Of a stretch of DNA of 5,159 nucleotides, positions 1 through 5,159 are shown piece after piece. A program made the position numbers and the translations under genes. This stretch comes from Desulfobacula sp. Lineage in GTDB: Bacteria > Desulfobacterota > Desulfobacteria > Desulfobacterales > Desulfobacteraceae. The notes under the pieces were generated by a model. The model saw only the letters and a list, made by a program, of their open reading frames with translations. It did no database searches and was not told the DNA's origin. The first letter of the stretch is position 1. Every line of letters starts with the position of its first letter. The stretch spans positions 1-5,159 of the forward strand of contig JAOZRF010000240.1 of NCBI GenBank assembly GCA_029940245.1, written 5' to 3'.

Positions 1-963
1 GATATGCTGTTGTCAACCATATTGCTCACGGATAAGCCTATTATGGGGAGCACTTCTTCCAAAGCCTGTGCCCAAGATTCACTAGAATTGGCAAAAATGA
101 TATGGGGGAATACGGACAAAGCGGTTATGCTCTCTTTGGTAGACTCCTTATCCCCCTTGCAATATGCACAAAAGAGCGTGGAGGCCTTGTTGGTATATGC
201 CCGGGCAAAACAACCCCTGCTTATTCATTCCTCCTGTTCCATGGGATCCTCGGGACCGATAACCATTGCAGGTTCTTTGGTGATTTCCAATGCATGCAGC
301 CTTGCCGGGATTTGCCTTACTCAGTTGGTTAACCCCGGCACCCCCATCGTCTATGGCCTAGGCGGCAGTCCCACGGATATGAGAACCGGTGGATATGTCA
401 ATGCTTCACCTGAAGATGCCAAGCATACGGCTATTGTAACAGCCCTTGGACACTATTATCATATTCCCTGTAGAAGCCAGGGAGCACTGACTGAATCTTT
501 TTGCCTGGATTATCAGGCCGGAATGGAATCTTCCATGATGCTCACAACCGCAGCATTAAGCGGTGCCCATGTCTGTCTCCATGCCTGTGGTACCTATGGG
601 TCCATGCTGGCCATGAGTTTTGAAAAATTTTTAGCAGATGAAGATCTATGTTGTGCCATCAAAAAACTTGTGAAACCCATTGAGTTCAGTAAAGAAAATT
701 TTGCAATGGACATGATAAAAAGGCTGGGAACTTCCGGTAATTATCTTCTTGAACAGCACACTGCCGATCGGTGCAGAAGCGAATTTTTTATTCCGGATTT
801 AAACATACGAAATATTCATTCCAAATGGGTTAAAATGGAACCCAGGAATATGGATCAACGGGCTTCCCAATTGCTTAAAAAAAGACTATCCGCCTATGAA
901 AAACCTGATATTGATCCATCAATTGAACGAGACTTAATCAAATACGTTGAAAACAAAAAATAA
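1..963 (+). CDS. MttB-family (trimethylamine/betaine-type) corrinoid methyltransferase, 5' partial
   Basis: This is the C-terminal part of a trimethylamine methyltransferase (MttB) family protein. Such proteins are cytoplasmic TIM-barrel enzymes that transfer a methyl group from a quaternary or tertiary amine to a cognate corrinoid protein. The frame is open from base 1, and the ATG at base 4 is internal. About 320 residues are present; family members are usually about 470 to 500, so roughly the first third is missing. Family-like segments, numbered from that ATG, are GSSGPITIAG (81-90), the PGTPIVYG strand (111-118), TDMRTGG (124-130), GALTESFCLDYQAGMES (160-176) and a C-terminal YEKPDIDP (298-305). 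No in-frame TAG occurs, so this portion carries no pyrrolysine, which places it with the non-pyrrolysine homologs such as glycine betaine methyltransferase MtgB. The substrate cannot be read from sequence. Eleven cysteines are visible. It ends in tandem TAA TAA, and no corrinoid-protein gene is in view. Confidence 0.9.
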   Translation, partial: DMLLSTILLTDKPIMGSTSSKACAQDSLELAKMIWGNTDKAVMLSLVDSLSPLQYAQKSVEALLVYARAKQPLLIHSSCSMGSSGPITIAGSLVISNACSLAGICLTQLVNPGTPIVYGLGGSPTDMRTGGYVNASPEDAKHTAIVTALGHYYHIPCRSQGALTESFCLDYQAGMESSMMLTTAALSGAHVCLHACGTYGSMLAMSFEKFLADEDLCCAIKKLVKPIEFSKENFAMDMIKRLGTSGNYLLEQHTADRCRSEFFIPDLNIRNIHSKWVKMEPRNMDQRASQLLKKRLSAYEKPDIDPSIERDLIKYVENKK

Positions 964-982
964 TAAGCTTGTGTAAGATTAT

Positions 983-988
983 AGGAAG
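983..988 (+). promoter_or_regulatory. Ribosome binding site of the 45-residue ORF
   Basis: AGGAAG lies five bases before the ATG at 994. This is a normal Shine-Dalgarno sequence and spacing, and it is the main reason for believing the short ORF is translated. Confidence 0.5.
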
Positions 989-993
989 ATGAG

Positions 994-1131
994 ATGTTTA
1001 TCGTTATTGATGAAAGAATCCATACCACCTTGGGAAAAGTCTGGGAAAAAATCCATTTGGAAAAACTGATGGCCCTTGAAGCCTCTTTAATGGAAAACAT
1101 CTGGCAAGACAATAACTTCTGGCCGTTTTAA
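994..1131 (+). CDS. Small 45-residue hypothetical protein downstream of the methyltransferase gene
   Basis: This short ORF begins 30 bases after the methyltransferase stop codon and is probably cotranscribed with it. It starts MFIVIDERIHTTLGKVW and ends NNFWPF, with tryptophans at 17, 37 and 43. Residues 16 to 38 could form an amphipathic helix. It has no signal peptide, membrane segment or cysteine. I do not recognise the family. The methyltransferase already has a normal-looking C-terminus, so this is unlikely to be a detached piece of it. In favour of a real gene are the AGGAAG site with good spacing and the position in line with the upstream gene. Against it are its length and the lack of any recognised homolog. 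Its TAA stop (1129-1131) overlaps the stop of the convergent cytochrome gene within the palindrome TTAA. Confidence 0.45.
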   Translation: MFIVIDERIHTTLGKVWEKIHLEKLMALEASLMENIWQDNNFWPF

Positions 1132-2468
1132 ATTTGCTTTTGAACCTTTGCCATTTCTATTATTGGCAAGGGTTCAAACGGTTTGCCGGGAATCATGTTT
1201 AAAATTTTCCGGGGCATACCGCGATATAATAACCGGACGATTATCATGGCATCTTTCCGGGGCACCAAAGGAAGATCTATGATTTCGATTACACTCTGTT
1301 TTGCCTTTATCCGGTTATCTTTGAGAACCTGTTTTGCCTTTGCAATATTGATGACTTCATTTCCTTTTTCATCGCCAAAAACAGTCCTGAAAATCACAGC
1401 ATCTCTGGATAATTCGTGTTTGTCATTTAAGGCGCCGGTCTGAAAAATTATTTTACTGGCTTTATCCTGGATCGTAATTTCAAGCCATACCTGACGAAGA
1501 TCACCAACACCTGTGGGGATCGAATGTCCGGCACCCGTATTGGCCACGGTGATATTTATTTTTTTTTGCTTGATCAAGGATGTATCAACAAAGAGGGTTG
1601 CGGCATTTTGAAGCCGTTCAATGGCCATCCGACCCTTATCCCGGGCCTCAAAACTTCCCGGAACCGATGAGTTAGCCCCCACAAAATAATGGGTAAAAAG
1701 ATGGGGCCTTTCATCACTGTAATCCGTTGCTGACCCGGGATTTTCAGGTCGTGGGGTGGATCCTGTGGAAGGGATACCCGGTCTCTGATACATGTGACAG
1801 CCCTGGCATTCAATTTTTTTTTCAGGATCTTTAGAATTATAAGGACTGTTTTTCCATTCAGTGTAAGTGGTTTCAAGGTTTGTTCCAAAGGCCAGATGCT
1901 TTACATCATGGCAGGTTCCGCAAATCTTTGATTCCGTATGCATTTTTGAGTATTGGGCTTCATGAAAATCAGGAATGGGATCATCAAAAGGACCATACTT
2001 TATTCCCGGCTCATCTTCTCCCTGGCCAGGCTTCAGCACAAGACCATTATTATACATCTGTTTTATTGTAACAGCTGAATGACAATAATCGCATTGAATT
2101 CCCTGGGTTGCAATTTCAGGTGTTTTTGACAAATCATCTGAAAGTTTTTCAGGGAATCCGGTCACAACTCCCACTGGTGTATGACATTTTACACAGGATT
2201 CAGCCTCTTTAATTTCTCCCTCATTTATCAGACCTTTTCGAAGAAATTGTGCCGTCCTTAAATAAACAGGATCTTTATGGGAAAGGTTATGCATGGAATT
2301 TTCCCATTGTTCAAAAATTTTGTCATGGCATCCCTGGCAGGTCTCGGGGGAAATAAACCGGTCAATATCAATTTTCTCCATGGATAATGCAGGATCTACT
2401 GCTGCAAACAGCATGACAAACCCTAAAGCCCAACTTAGAGATATTTTAAACCATTTTTTGAAATTCAT
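1128..2468 (-). CDS. Exported five-heme c-type cytochrome (cytochrome c554-like heme domain)
   Basis: This is a 446-residue multiheme cytochrome c, probably an electron carrier or redox enzyme in the periplasm or outside the cell. A signal peptide covers about residues 1-29: a basic N-terminus (KKWFK), a hydrophobic core (LSWALGFVMLFAAV) and a cleavage site near PALS. Five CXXCH heme-binding motifs follow, at residues 44-48 (CQGCH), 92-96 (CVKCH), 126-130 (CDYCH), 183-187 (CGTCH) and 221-225 (CQGCH). Spare histidines at 60, 64, 169, 177, 191, 256 and 260 could be distal heme ligands. The arrangement resembles the cytochrome c554 group. From about 300 a heme-free beta-rich domain begins, with the marker GAGHSIPTGVGDLRQVWLEI (312-331), known from other multiheme cytochromes. 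The start is supported by AAGGAG seven bases upstream (2476-2481). The electron partner and substrate are unknown, and no oxidoreductase or heme-lyase gene lies beside it. Calling it a specific enzyme such as a nitrite or hydroxylamine enzyme is not justified. Confidence 0.88.
   Translation of the reverse strand: MNFKKWFKISLSWALGFVMLFAAVDPALSMEKIDIDRFISPETCQGCHDKIFEQWENSMHNLSHKDPVYLRTAQFLRKGLINEGEIKEAESCVKCHTPVGVVTGFPEKLSDDLSKTPEIATQGIQCDYCHSAVTIKQMYNNGLVLKPGQGEDEPGIKYGPFDDPIPDFHEAQYSKMHTESKICGTCHDVKHLAFGTNLETTYTEWKNSPYNSKDPEKKIECQGCHMYQRPGIPSTGSTPRPENPGSATDYSDERPHLFTHYFVGANSSVPGSFEARDKGRMAIERLQNAATLFVDTSLIKQKKINITVANTGAGHSIPTGVGDLRQVWLEITIQDKASKIIFQTGALNDKHELSRDAVIFRTVFGDEKGNEVINIAKAKQVLKDNRIKAKQSVIEIIDLPLVPRKDAMIIVRLLYRGMPRKILNMIPGKPFEPLPIIEMAKVQKQI
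1139..1178 (+). terminator. Putative 3'-end hairpin for the rightward transcript, inside the cytochrome gene's 3' end
   Basis: TTTGAACCTTTGCCA (1139-1153) pairs with TGGCAAGGGTTCAAA (1164-1178) around a 10-base loop. The + strand RNA forms an unbroken 15-bp stem with one U-G wobble (1147 with 1170). In minus-strand RNA that pair becomes an A-C mismatch. The hairpin begins seven bases after the stop of the 45-residue ORF, where a 3' end of the rightward transcript would be expected. No U-tract follows on either strand, so it is not a canonical intrinsic terminator. It could instead be a stabilising or processing structure. It also encodes residues near 430-442 of the cytochrome. Confidence 0.35.
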
Positions 2469-2484
2469 ATGTCAGCTCCTTATT

Positions 2485-2517
2485 TAGTGCCTGAACAAGA
2501 TTTTCGTTCAGGCACTA
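2485..2517 (-). other. Perfect 12-bp hairpin between the coiled-coil gene and the cytochrome gene
   Basis: TAGTGCCTGAAC (2485-2496) and GTTCAGGCACTA (2506-2517) are exact reverse complements around a 9-base loop. On the minus strand the structure contains the TAG stop of the upstream gene (2515-2517). It ends three bases before the AAGGAG ribosome binding site of the cytochrome gene (2476-2481). No U-tract follows on either strand, so simple intrinsic termination is doubtful. It may be an RNA-stability or processing hairpin that sets different expression of the two genes, or a structure affecting access to the cytochrome ribosome binding site. The pairing is seen directly; the role is inferred. 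Confidence 0.5.
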
Positions 2518-2940
2518 TTTAATAAGTTCCCCGGGATATTCTTTGGTTTCTCCCTCCAAAGTGAGGACTGTCCAGTTTCCATTTTTTTCTTTTGCCGTCA
2601 CCAGGCAGTCAAGCCTTGTTCCATCAATAAAGGTAATAAAACAGACACCTGATTCATTTAAGGTGTTTACCTGGATAAATTGTTTGTCCTTTGCAATCTG
2701 CCGAAAAGTCAGAACCGAGTTTTCAATGGCAATGATCTTGTTATATTCATCTTCATCAATTTGCTTGATTTTCTGTCTTAACTCATGAATCTGTTGTTTT
2801 TTGTCTGCAATCCTGGAAATAATGGCTTTTATTTCTGTTTTTTCATGAGATGGTATAGAAACAAGAATCTGTTTATGCAGATCCATATCCGTTTCAATAA
2901 AATTAATTTTTTGTAATATCCCTTTTATCTTTAAACTCAT
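2515..2940 (-). CDS. Hypothetical protein, N-terminal coiled coil plus C-terminal beta domain
   Basis: This is a 141-residue cytoplasmic protein with no signal peptide or membrane segment, and I do not recognise its family. Residues about 31-75 are charged, with heptad-like hydrophobic spacing (EIKAIISRIADKKQQIHELR and onward), so they probably form a coiled coil that could drive dimerisation. Residues about 88-138 look like a small beta domain (FIQVNTLNESGVCFITFIDG, then CLVTAKEKNGNWTVLTLEG), suggestive of a compact barrel or SH3-like fold. Two cysteines (100 and 112) sit on predicted strands; they do not form a CXXC motif. The ATG at 2940 has only a weak purine-rich leader (AAAAAAG a few bases upstream), so initiation may be inefficient or coupled. 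It lies 54 bases after the small Lys-rich gene and 46 bases before the cytochrome gene, all on one strand. Coding status looks sound from length and composition; function is unknown. Confidence 0.7.
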   Translation of the reverse strand: MSLKIKGILQKINFIETDMDLHKQILVSIPSHEKTEIKAIISRIADKKQQIHELRQKIKQIDEDEYNKIIAIENSVLTFRQIAKDKQFIQVNTLNESGVCFITFIDGTRLDCLVTAKEKNGNWTVLTLEGETKEYPGELIK

Positions 2941-2994
2941 AACTTTTTTCTTTTTTATCTGATCTGCCTGACCGGCAGTTTATTTTCTGGGGGC

Positions 2995-3225
2995 TCATGA
3001 TCTGCAGAAATCACCTTTTTCAACAGCCTTTTTCTGGCCCCTGATAATCCATTCCATAAACCTGATGAAAATATTTTTCTTCTTTTTTTTATCTTTTATA
3101 AAACTTTTATCCATGGAATATAAATCCTTTTTAAATTTCTTCCAAGCTTCCTTCAATTCCATAATAATGTCAAGGGACCTGTAACCATGACGTCTGTAAA
3201 TAATTTCAAATCCACCATAAAACAT
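2995..3225 (-). CDS. Small Lys-rich hypothetical protein, start uncertain
   Basis: The longest reading is 76 residues: a basic protein with a lysine run (KDKKKKKN, 44-51), then an amphipathic or weakly hydrophobic stretch (IFIRFMEWIIRGQKKA, 52-67) and a C-terminal GDFCRS. It has no signal peptide, and I do not recognise it. The start is unclear. The first ATG (3225) has no Shine-Dalgarno sequence. Met22 (ATG at 3162), giving 55 residues beginning MELKEAWKKFKK, has none either. Met38 (ATG at 3114), giving 39 residues, has AAGGA ten bases upstream. It follows cyuA by 29 bases with the longest start and precedes the coiled-coil gene by 54 bases. The helix with adjacent lysines could bind nucleic acid or the membrane surface, but this is only inference. 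A run of eight A residues in the coding strand forms the dnaX-like slippery string A AAA AAG in frame. Confidence 0.5.
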   Translation of the reverse strand: MFYGGFEIIYRRHGYRSLDIIMELKEAWKKFKKDLYSMDKSFIKDKKKKKNIFIRFMEWIIRGQKKAVEKGDFCRS

Positions 3226-3254
3226 ACTTTATTGCATAAAAAACAAAACAATTA

Positions 3255-4538
3255 TTATTTTGAAATCATGGTGTTAAGGATATAGCGGTCGGTTTCAAGC
3301 ATGCCCTTTGTGGCAAGTTCGCCTATATTTTTAACTGTCTGATCCACATCCCCGGCAATAATCCCGTCTGTCTTGGTGGCATAACTGCCTTCAATGGCAA
3401 GAAGCGCACAATAAATGGCCGAACTGACACCGGCTGATACTTTAAGAGCGCAACCCTGTTTGGCTCCATCACATATCATACCCGTAATGCTGGCAGCCAT
3501 ATTTTTTATCGTGCCTCCGATCTGATCCAGATTTCCGCCCAAAAGATAGCATACTCCGCAGGCAGCACCCATTGCTGCGGTCAGAATGCCGCACAATGCA
3601 GTGAGCTGACCGATATACTGCTTTATGTAAATGGCCATCAAATTGCTCAGAATCAGCGCCCGGATCAATTTTTCCTCGGAAGCGTTTGTCTTTTGTGCCA
3701 CAGCAACAATGGGAAGGATGGTGGTGATCCCCTGGTTGCCACTGCCGGAATTGCTCATAACAGGCAGGGCACACCCGTCCATCCTGGCATCGGATGCAGC
3801 AGCCGCAAGGGACATGGCATGTGATACAAGATCATCGGCAATAAATTTTCGCATAATATTTGCCTGTATGGTAATCCCTGTTTTAAGGCCATATTTTCCG
3901 GTCATGCCTTCTTTTGAAACAGCCTCATTGAGTCTGGCCCCTTCCAGGATAAACCTGATTTCATCAAGAGGAGTCGTGCTTGCAAATTCATACACCTTTG
4001 CAACACAAAGATTAATTTTTGTGTCAGGGTTTTCCCTGGCATAAGAAATTTGATGTCCGTGGAAAATAACTTTTCCATCCTTTTCAACATAAATAATATT
4101 TGTATGTCGATGGGAAATGATGGTTCGGCAGGTGTGGCCTTCAGCCCTGCAGATACTTTCAATGTATAAATTATCCGTCCCTTCCTTTATCTTGATCTCA
4201 ACCTGTTTTTCGTCCACCATTTGGTGTGCTGTTTCAAGGTATTTAGAATTCACCTGCTTTAGTACCTCAAGCCCGTCCTCTGAATTGCCACATACAGCAC
4301 CAAGGGCTGCAGCAATGGGCAAGCCAACCATGCCCGTACCCGGAATCCCCACCCCCATTCCATTCTTATAAACATTGCCACTGACAAAAACCTGTATTTT
4401 TTCCGGTACATCTCCTAAGACCTCCCTTGATCTGGCCGTTGCCAGGGCAACTGACACAGGCTCGGTACAGCCAAGGGCCGGAATGACTTCTTTATTAATT
4501 AGTGCAATAATTTCCTGTTGTTCATCTTTGTCCAGCAT
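3255..4538 (-). CDS. cyuA: L-cysteine desulfidase CyuA/YhaM (UPF0597 family, iron-sulfur)
   Basis: This cytoplasmic enzyme converts L-cysteine to pyruvate, ammonia and hydrogen sulfide using a [4Fe-4S] cluster instead of pyridoxal phosphate. The family was earlier annotated as serine dehydratase alpha chain-like. From the start chosen here it is 427 residues, close to the family length. Visible motifs are PALGCTEP with Cys24, SGNVYKNGMGVGIPGTG (from 53), MSNSGSGNQG (261-270), ACGVC (326-330) and MICDGAKQGCALK (354-366). The cysteines in the first and last motifs are the probable cluster ligands by family knowledge. An ATG seven codons upstream (4559) is also in frame, but only the 4538 start has a good ribosome binding site, and it puts the GCTEP cysteine at the usual position near 25. 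The gene lies 22 bases after the RibD_C-like gene. A role in cysteine catabolism, sulfide supply or cysteine detoxification is likely. No cysteine transporter (CyuP) or CyuR-type regulator is visible beside it. Confidence 0.92.
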   Translation of the reverse strand: MLDKDEQQEIIALINKEVIPALGCTEPVSVALATARSREVLGDVPEKIQVFVSGNVYKNGMGVGIPGTGMVGLPIAAALGAVCGNSEDGLEVLKQVNSKYLETAHQMVDEKQVEIKIKEGTDNLYIESICRAEGHTCRTIISHRHTNIIYVEKDGKVIFHGHQISYARENPDTKINLCVAKVYEFASTTPLDEIRFILEGARLNEAVSKEGMTGKYGLKTGITIQANIMRKFIADDLVSHAMSLAAAASDARMDGCALPVMSNSGSGNQGITTILPIVAVAQKTNASEEKLIRALILSNLMAIYIKQYIGQLTALCGILTAAMGAACGVCYLLGGNLDQIGGTIKNMAASITGMICDGAKQGCALKVSAGVSSAIYCALLAIEGSYATKTDGIIAGDVDQTVKNIGELATKGMLETDRYILNTMISK

Positions 4539-4544
4539 GGGTCT

Positions 4545-4549
4545 TCCTT
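4545..4549 (-). promoter_or_regulatory. Ribosome binding site deciding the cyuA start
   Basis: AAGGA (within AAAGGAAG) lies six bases before the ATG at 4538. The upstream in-frame ATG at 4559 has only an A-rich leader and sits one base from the previous stop codon, so the 4538 start is preferred. Confidence 0.65.
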
Positions 4550-4560
4550 TTTCAATCAAT

Positions 4561-5064
4561 TTATTTTTTAACCCTGTATTTCAATAAAACATGGCCCTGA
4601 TCAATTTTTTCCATACCCATCAATTCCAATCTCGTATTCAGAATCTCATTAAATAAGGACAGCCCCTTCCCAAAAAGCCTTGGTACAATTGTAACGTGAA
4701 TCTCATCTATCAGATTTTCTTTCATAAAAAGAGTGTTCACAATAGATCCGCCAATAAGTGCTGCAGACTCAAACCCCTGGGCCTGAAGCTCATTTACGAT
4801 CTCCCCTGGTATTTGGCTGGTAAATATCAAATCCCTGTCCCGGCTTATCCTTGTTTTGTCCCTTGTCATGACAATATTTTTGCGTCCCGGCAAGACTTTT
4901 CCAATGGTATCAAATGTTTTTGAGCCCATGATCATGGCCCCTGATTCCCGGGTGATACGGACGAAATATTTCTTATCCACTTTTCCGGTCCAGTCTATCC
5001 TTTGCATGGAATCCCTTGCAATCATCCCGTCTGCAGTAACAGCCATCAAGAGTATCACTTTCAT
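4561..5064 (-). CDS. Dihydrofolate reductase-like / RibD C-terminal domain reductase
   Basis: This is a 167-residue stand-alone protein of the DHFR-like superfamily, closest to the RibD_C group of NAD(P)H-dependent reductases. Seen in order are the N-terminal strand MKVILLMAVTADGMIA (1-16), DW at 24-25, AMIMGSKTFDTI (43-54), LPGRKNIVMTR (58-68), the nucleotide-binding segment LIGGSIVNTLFM (103-114) and LIDEIHVTIVPRLFGKGLSL (118-137). Length is typical for a single-domain member. RibD proteins proper also carry an N-terminal deaminase domain, which is absent, so riboflavin synthesis cannot be assumed. The combination of MGxKTxxxxG and LPGRKN also resembles true DHFR. The substrate is undetermined; pterin, pyrimidine or another carbonyl or imine compound are all possible. 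The start at 5064 has GAGGA nine bases upstream. It lies 34 bases after an upstream gene tail and 22 bases before cyuA, suggesting cotranscription, but a metabolic link with cysteine breakdown is not apparent. Confidence 0.85.
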   Translation of the reverse strand: MKVILLMAVTADGMIARDSMQRIDWTGKVDKKYFVRITRESGAMIMGSKTFDTIGKVLPGRKNIVMTRDKTRISRDRDLIFTSQIPGEIVNELQAQGFESAALIGGSIVNTLFMKENLIDEIHVTIVPRLFGKGLSLFNEILNTRLELMGMEKIDQGHVLLKYRVKK

Positions 5065-5098
5065 GTTTCTTTATCCTCATAGAGAGGTCAACAAATAT

Positions 5099-5159
5099 TT
5101 ATACTGGAAATGAGCGGCTGAAAAGATCTTCAATAGCTTTTTTGCCTTTATCTGAAAGC
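5099..5159 (-). CDS. C-terminal tail of an unidentified gene, 5' partial
   Basis: A minus-strand reading frame enters from the right edge and ends at TAA (5099-5101). It encodes LSDKGKKAIEDLFSRSFPV as the last 19 residues. The reading looks protein-like, and it stops 34 bases before the DHFR-like gene on the same strand, so it is probably the preceding gene of the same transcription unit. The LSxKGKKAIExL wording resembles the helix after the wing in MarR- or PadR-type winged-helix regulators, but 19 residues are too few to assign a family. Confidence 0.4.
   Translation of the reverse strand, partial: LSDKGKKAIEDLFSRSFPV

Noticed and set aside
994..1131. The 45-residue ORF as a split C-terminus of the methyltransferase
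   Set aside because: The methyltransferase already ends with a family-like C-terminus and tandem TAA codons, and the ORF has its own ribosome binding site.
1574..1888. 104-residue minus-strand open frame inside the cytochrome gene
   Set aside because: It is a shadow of the cytochrome in another frame; its protein has no recognisable pattern, whereas the main frame has five CXXCH motifs.
2964..2978. CTGCC/GGCAG inverted repeat with a T-rich stretch after it on the plus strand
   Set aside because: The stem is only 5 bp, the T-rich side points to a strand with no gene to terminate, and on the minus strand A-rich sequence follows.
3226..3254. Possible promoter for the small Lys-rich gene in the AT-rich spacer after cyuA
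   Set aside because: Only loose -35/-10 resemblance is present, as expected from AT-rich sequence, with no well-spaced pair.
3469..3774. 101-residue minus-strand open frame within cyuA
   Set aside because: It is an out-of-frame reading of cyuA, rich in Cys, His and Arg as expected from a shifted frame.
3631..4044. 137-residue plus-strand open frame opposite cyuA
   Set aside because: It is antisense to a clear cyuA frame with intact family motifs, and its composition reflects complementary codons.
4539..4559. Seven-codon N-terminal extension of CyuA from the ATG at 4559
   Set aside because: It has no ribosome binding site and starts one base from the preceding stop codon, while the ATG at 4538 has a well-spaced AAGGA.
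1..5159. CRISPR array, insertion sequence, tRNA or rRNA
   Set aside because: I saw no regularly spaced direct repeats, terminal inverted repeats with a transposase, or RNA gene signatures on either strand.

Overview
The window looks like chromosome from an anaerobic, sulfate-reducer-like Desulfobacterota (Desulfobacteraceae-type) bacterium. This is inferred from gene content: an MttB-family corrinoid methyltransferase, an exported multiheme c-type cytochrome, and an oxygen-sensitive type of cysteine desulfidase. AT-rich spacers and Lys/Ile-rich proteins fit a moderate-GC genome. No taxonomic marker gene is present, so the assignment is tentative.

Layout. Positions 1-963 (+) hold the C-terminal two thirds of an MttB-family methyltransferase that starts before the window. 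A 45-residue small ORF (994-1131, +) follows with a good ribosome binding site. Everything from there to the right edge is on the minus strand. In transcription order these are the tail of an unidentified gene (5099-5159), a RibD_C/DHFR-like reductase (4561-5064), L-cysteine desulfidase CyuA (3255-4538), a small Lys-rich protein (2995-3225), a coiled-coil/beta protein of unknown function (2515-2940), and a secreted five-heme cytochrome c (1128-2468). The gaps are about 20 to 55 bases, so a single transcription unit is possible, but functional coupling along it is not obvious. The plus and minus genes converge and share the palindrome TTAA as overlapping stop codons near 1128-1131.

Function. 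CyuA would split cysteine to pyruvate, ammonia and sulfide. The MttB homolog would move a methyl group from a methylated amine or betaine to a corrinoid protein. The cytochrome would carry electrons outside the cytoplasmic membrane. No partner (corrinoid protein, cysteine transporter, quinone-reactive subunit) lies within the window.

No mobile element, CRISPR array, rRNA or tRNA was seen, and there is no gene-free stretch over 300 bases. The least ordinary items are two strong hairpins (1139-1178 and 2485-2517), the 45-residue ORF, and the two unrecognised proteins between cyuA and the cytochrome gene. I see no convincing evidence of a wholly new system.
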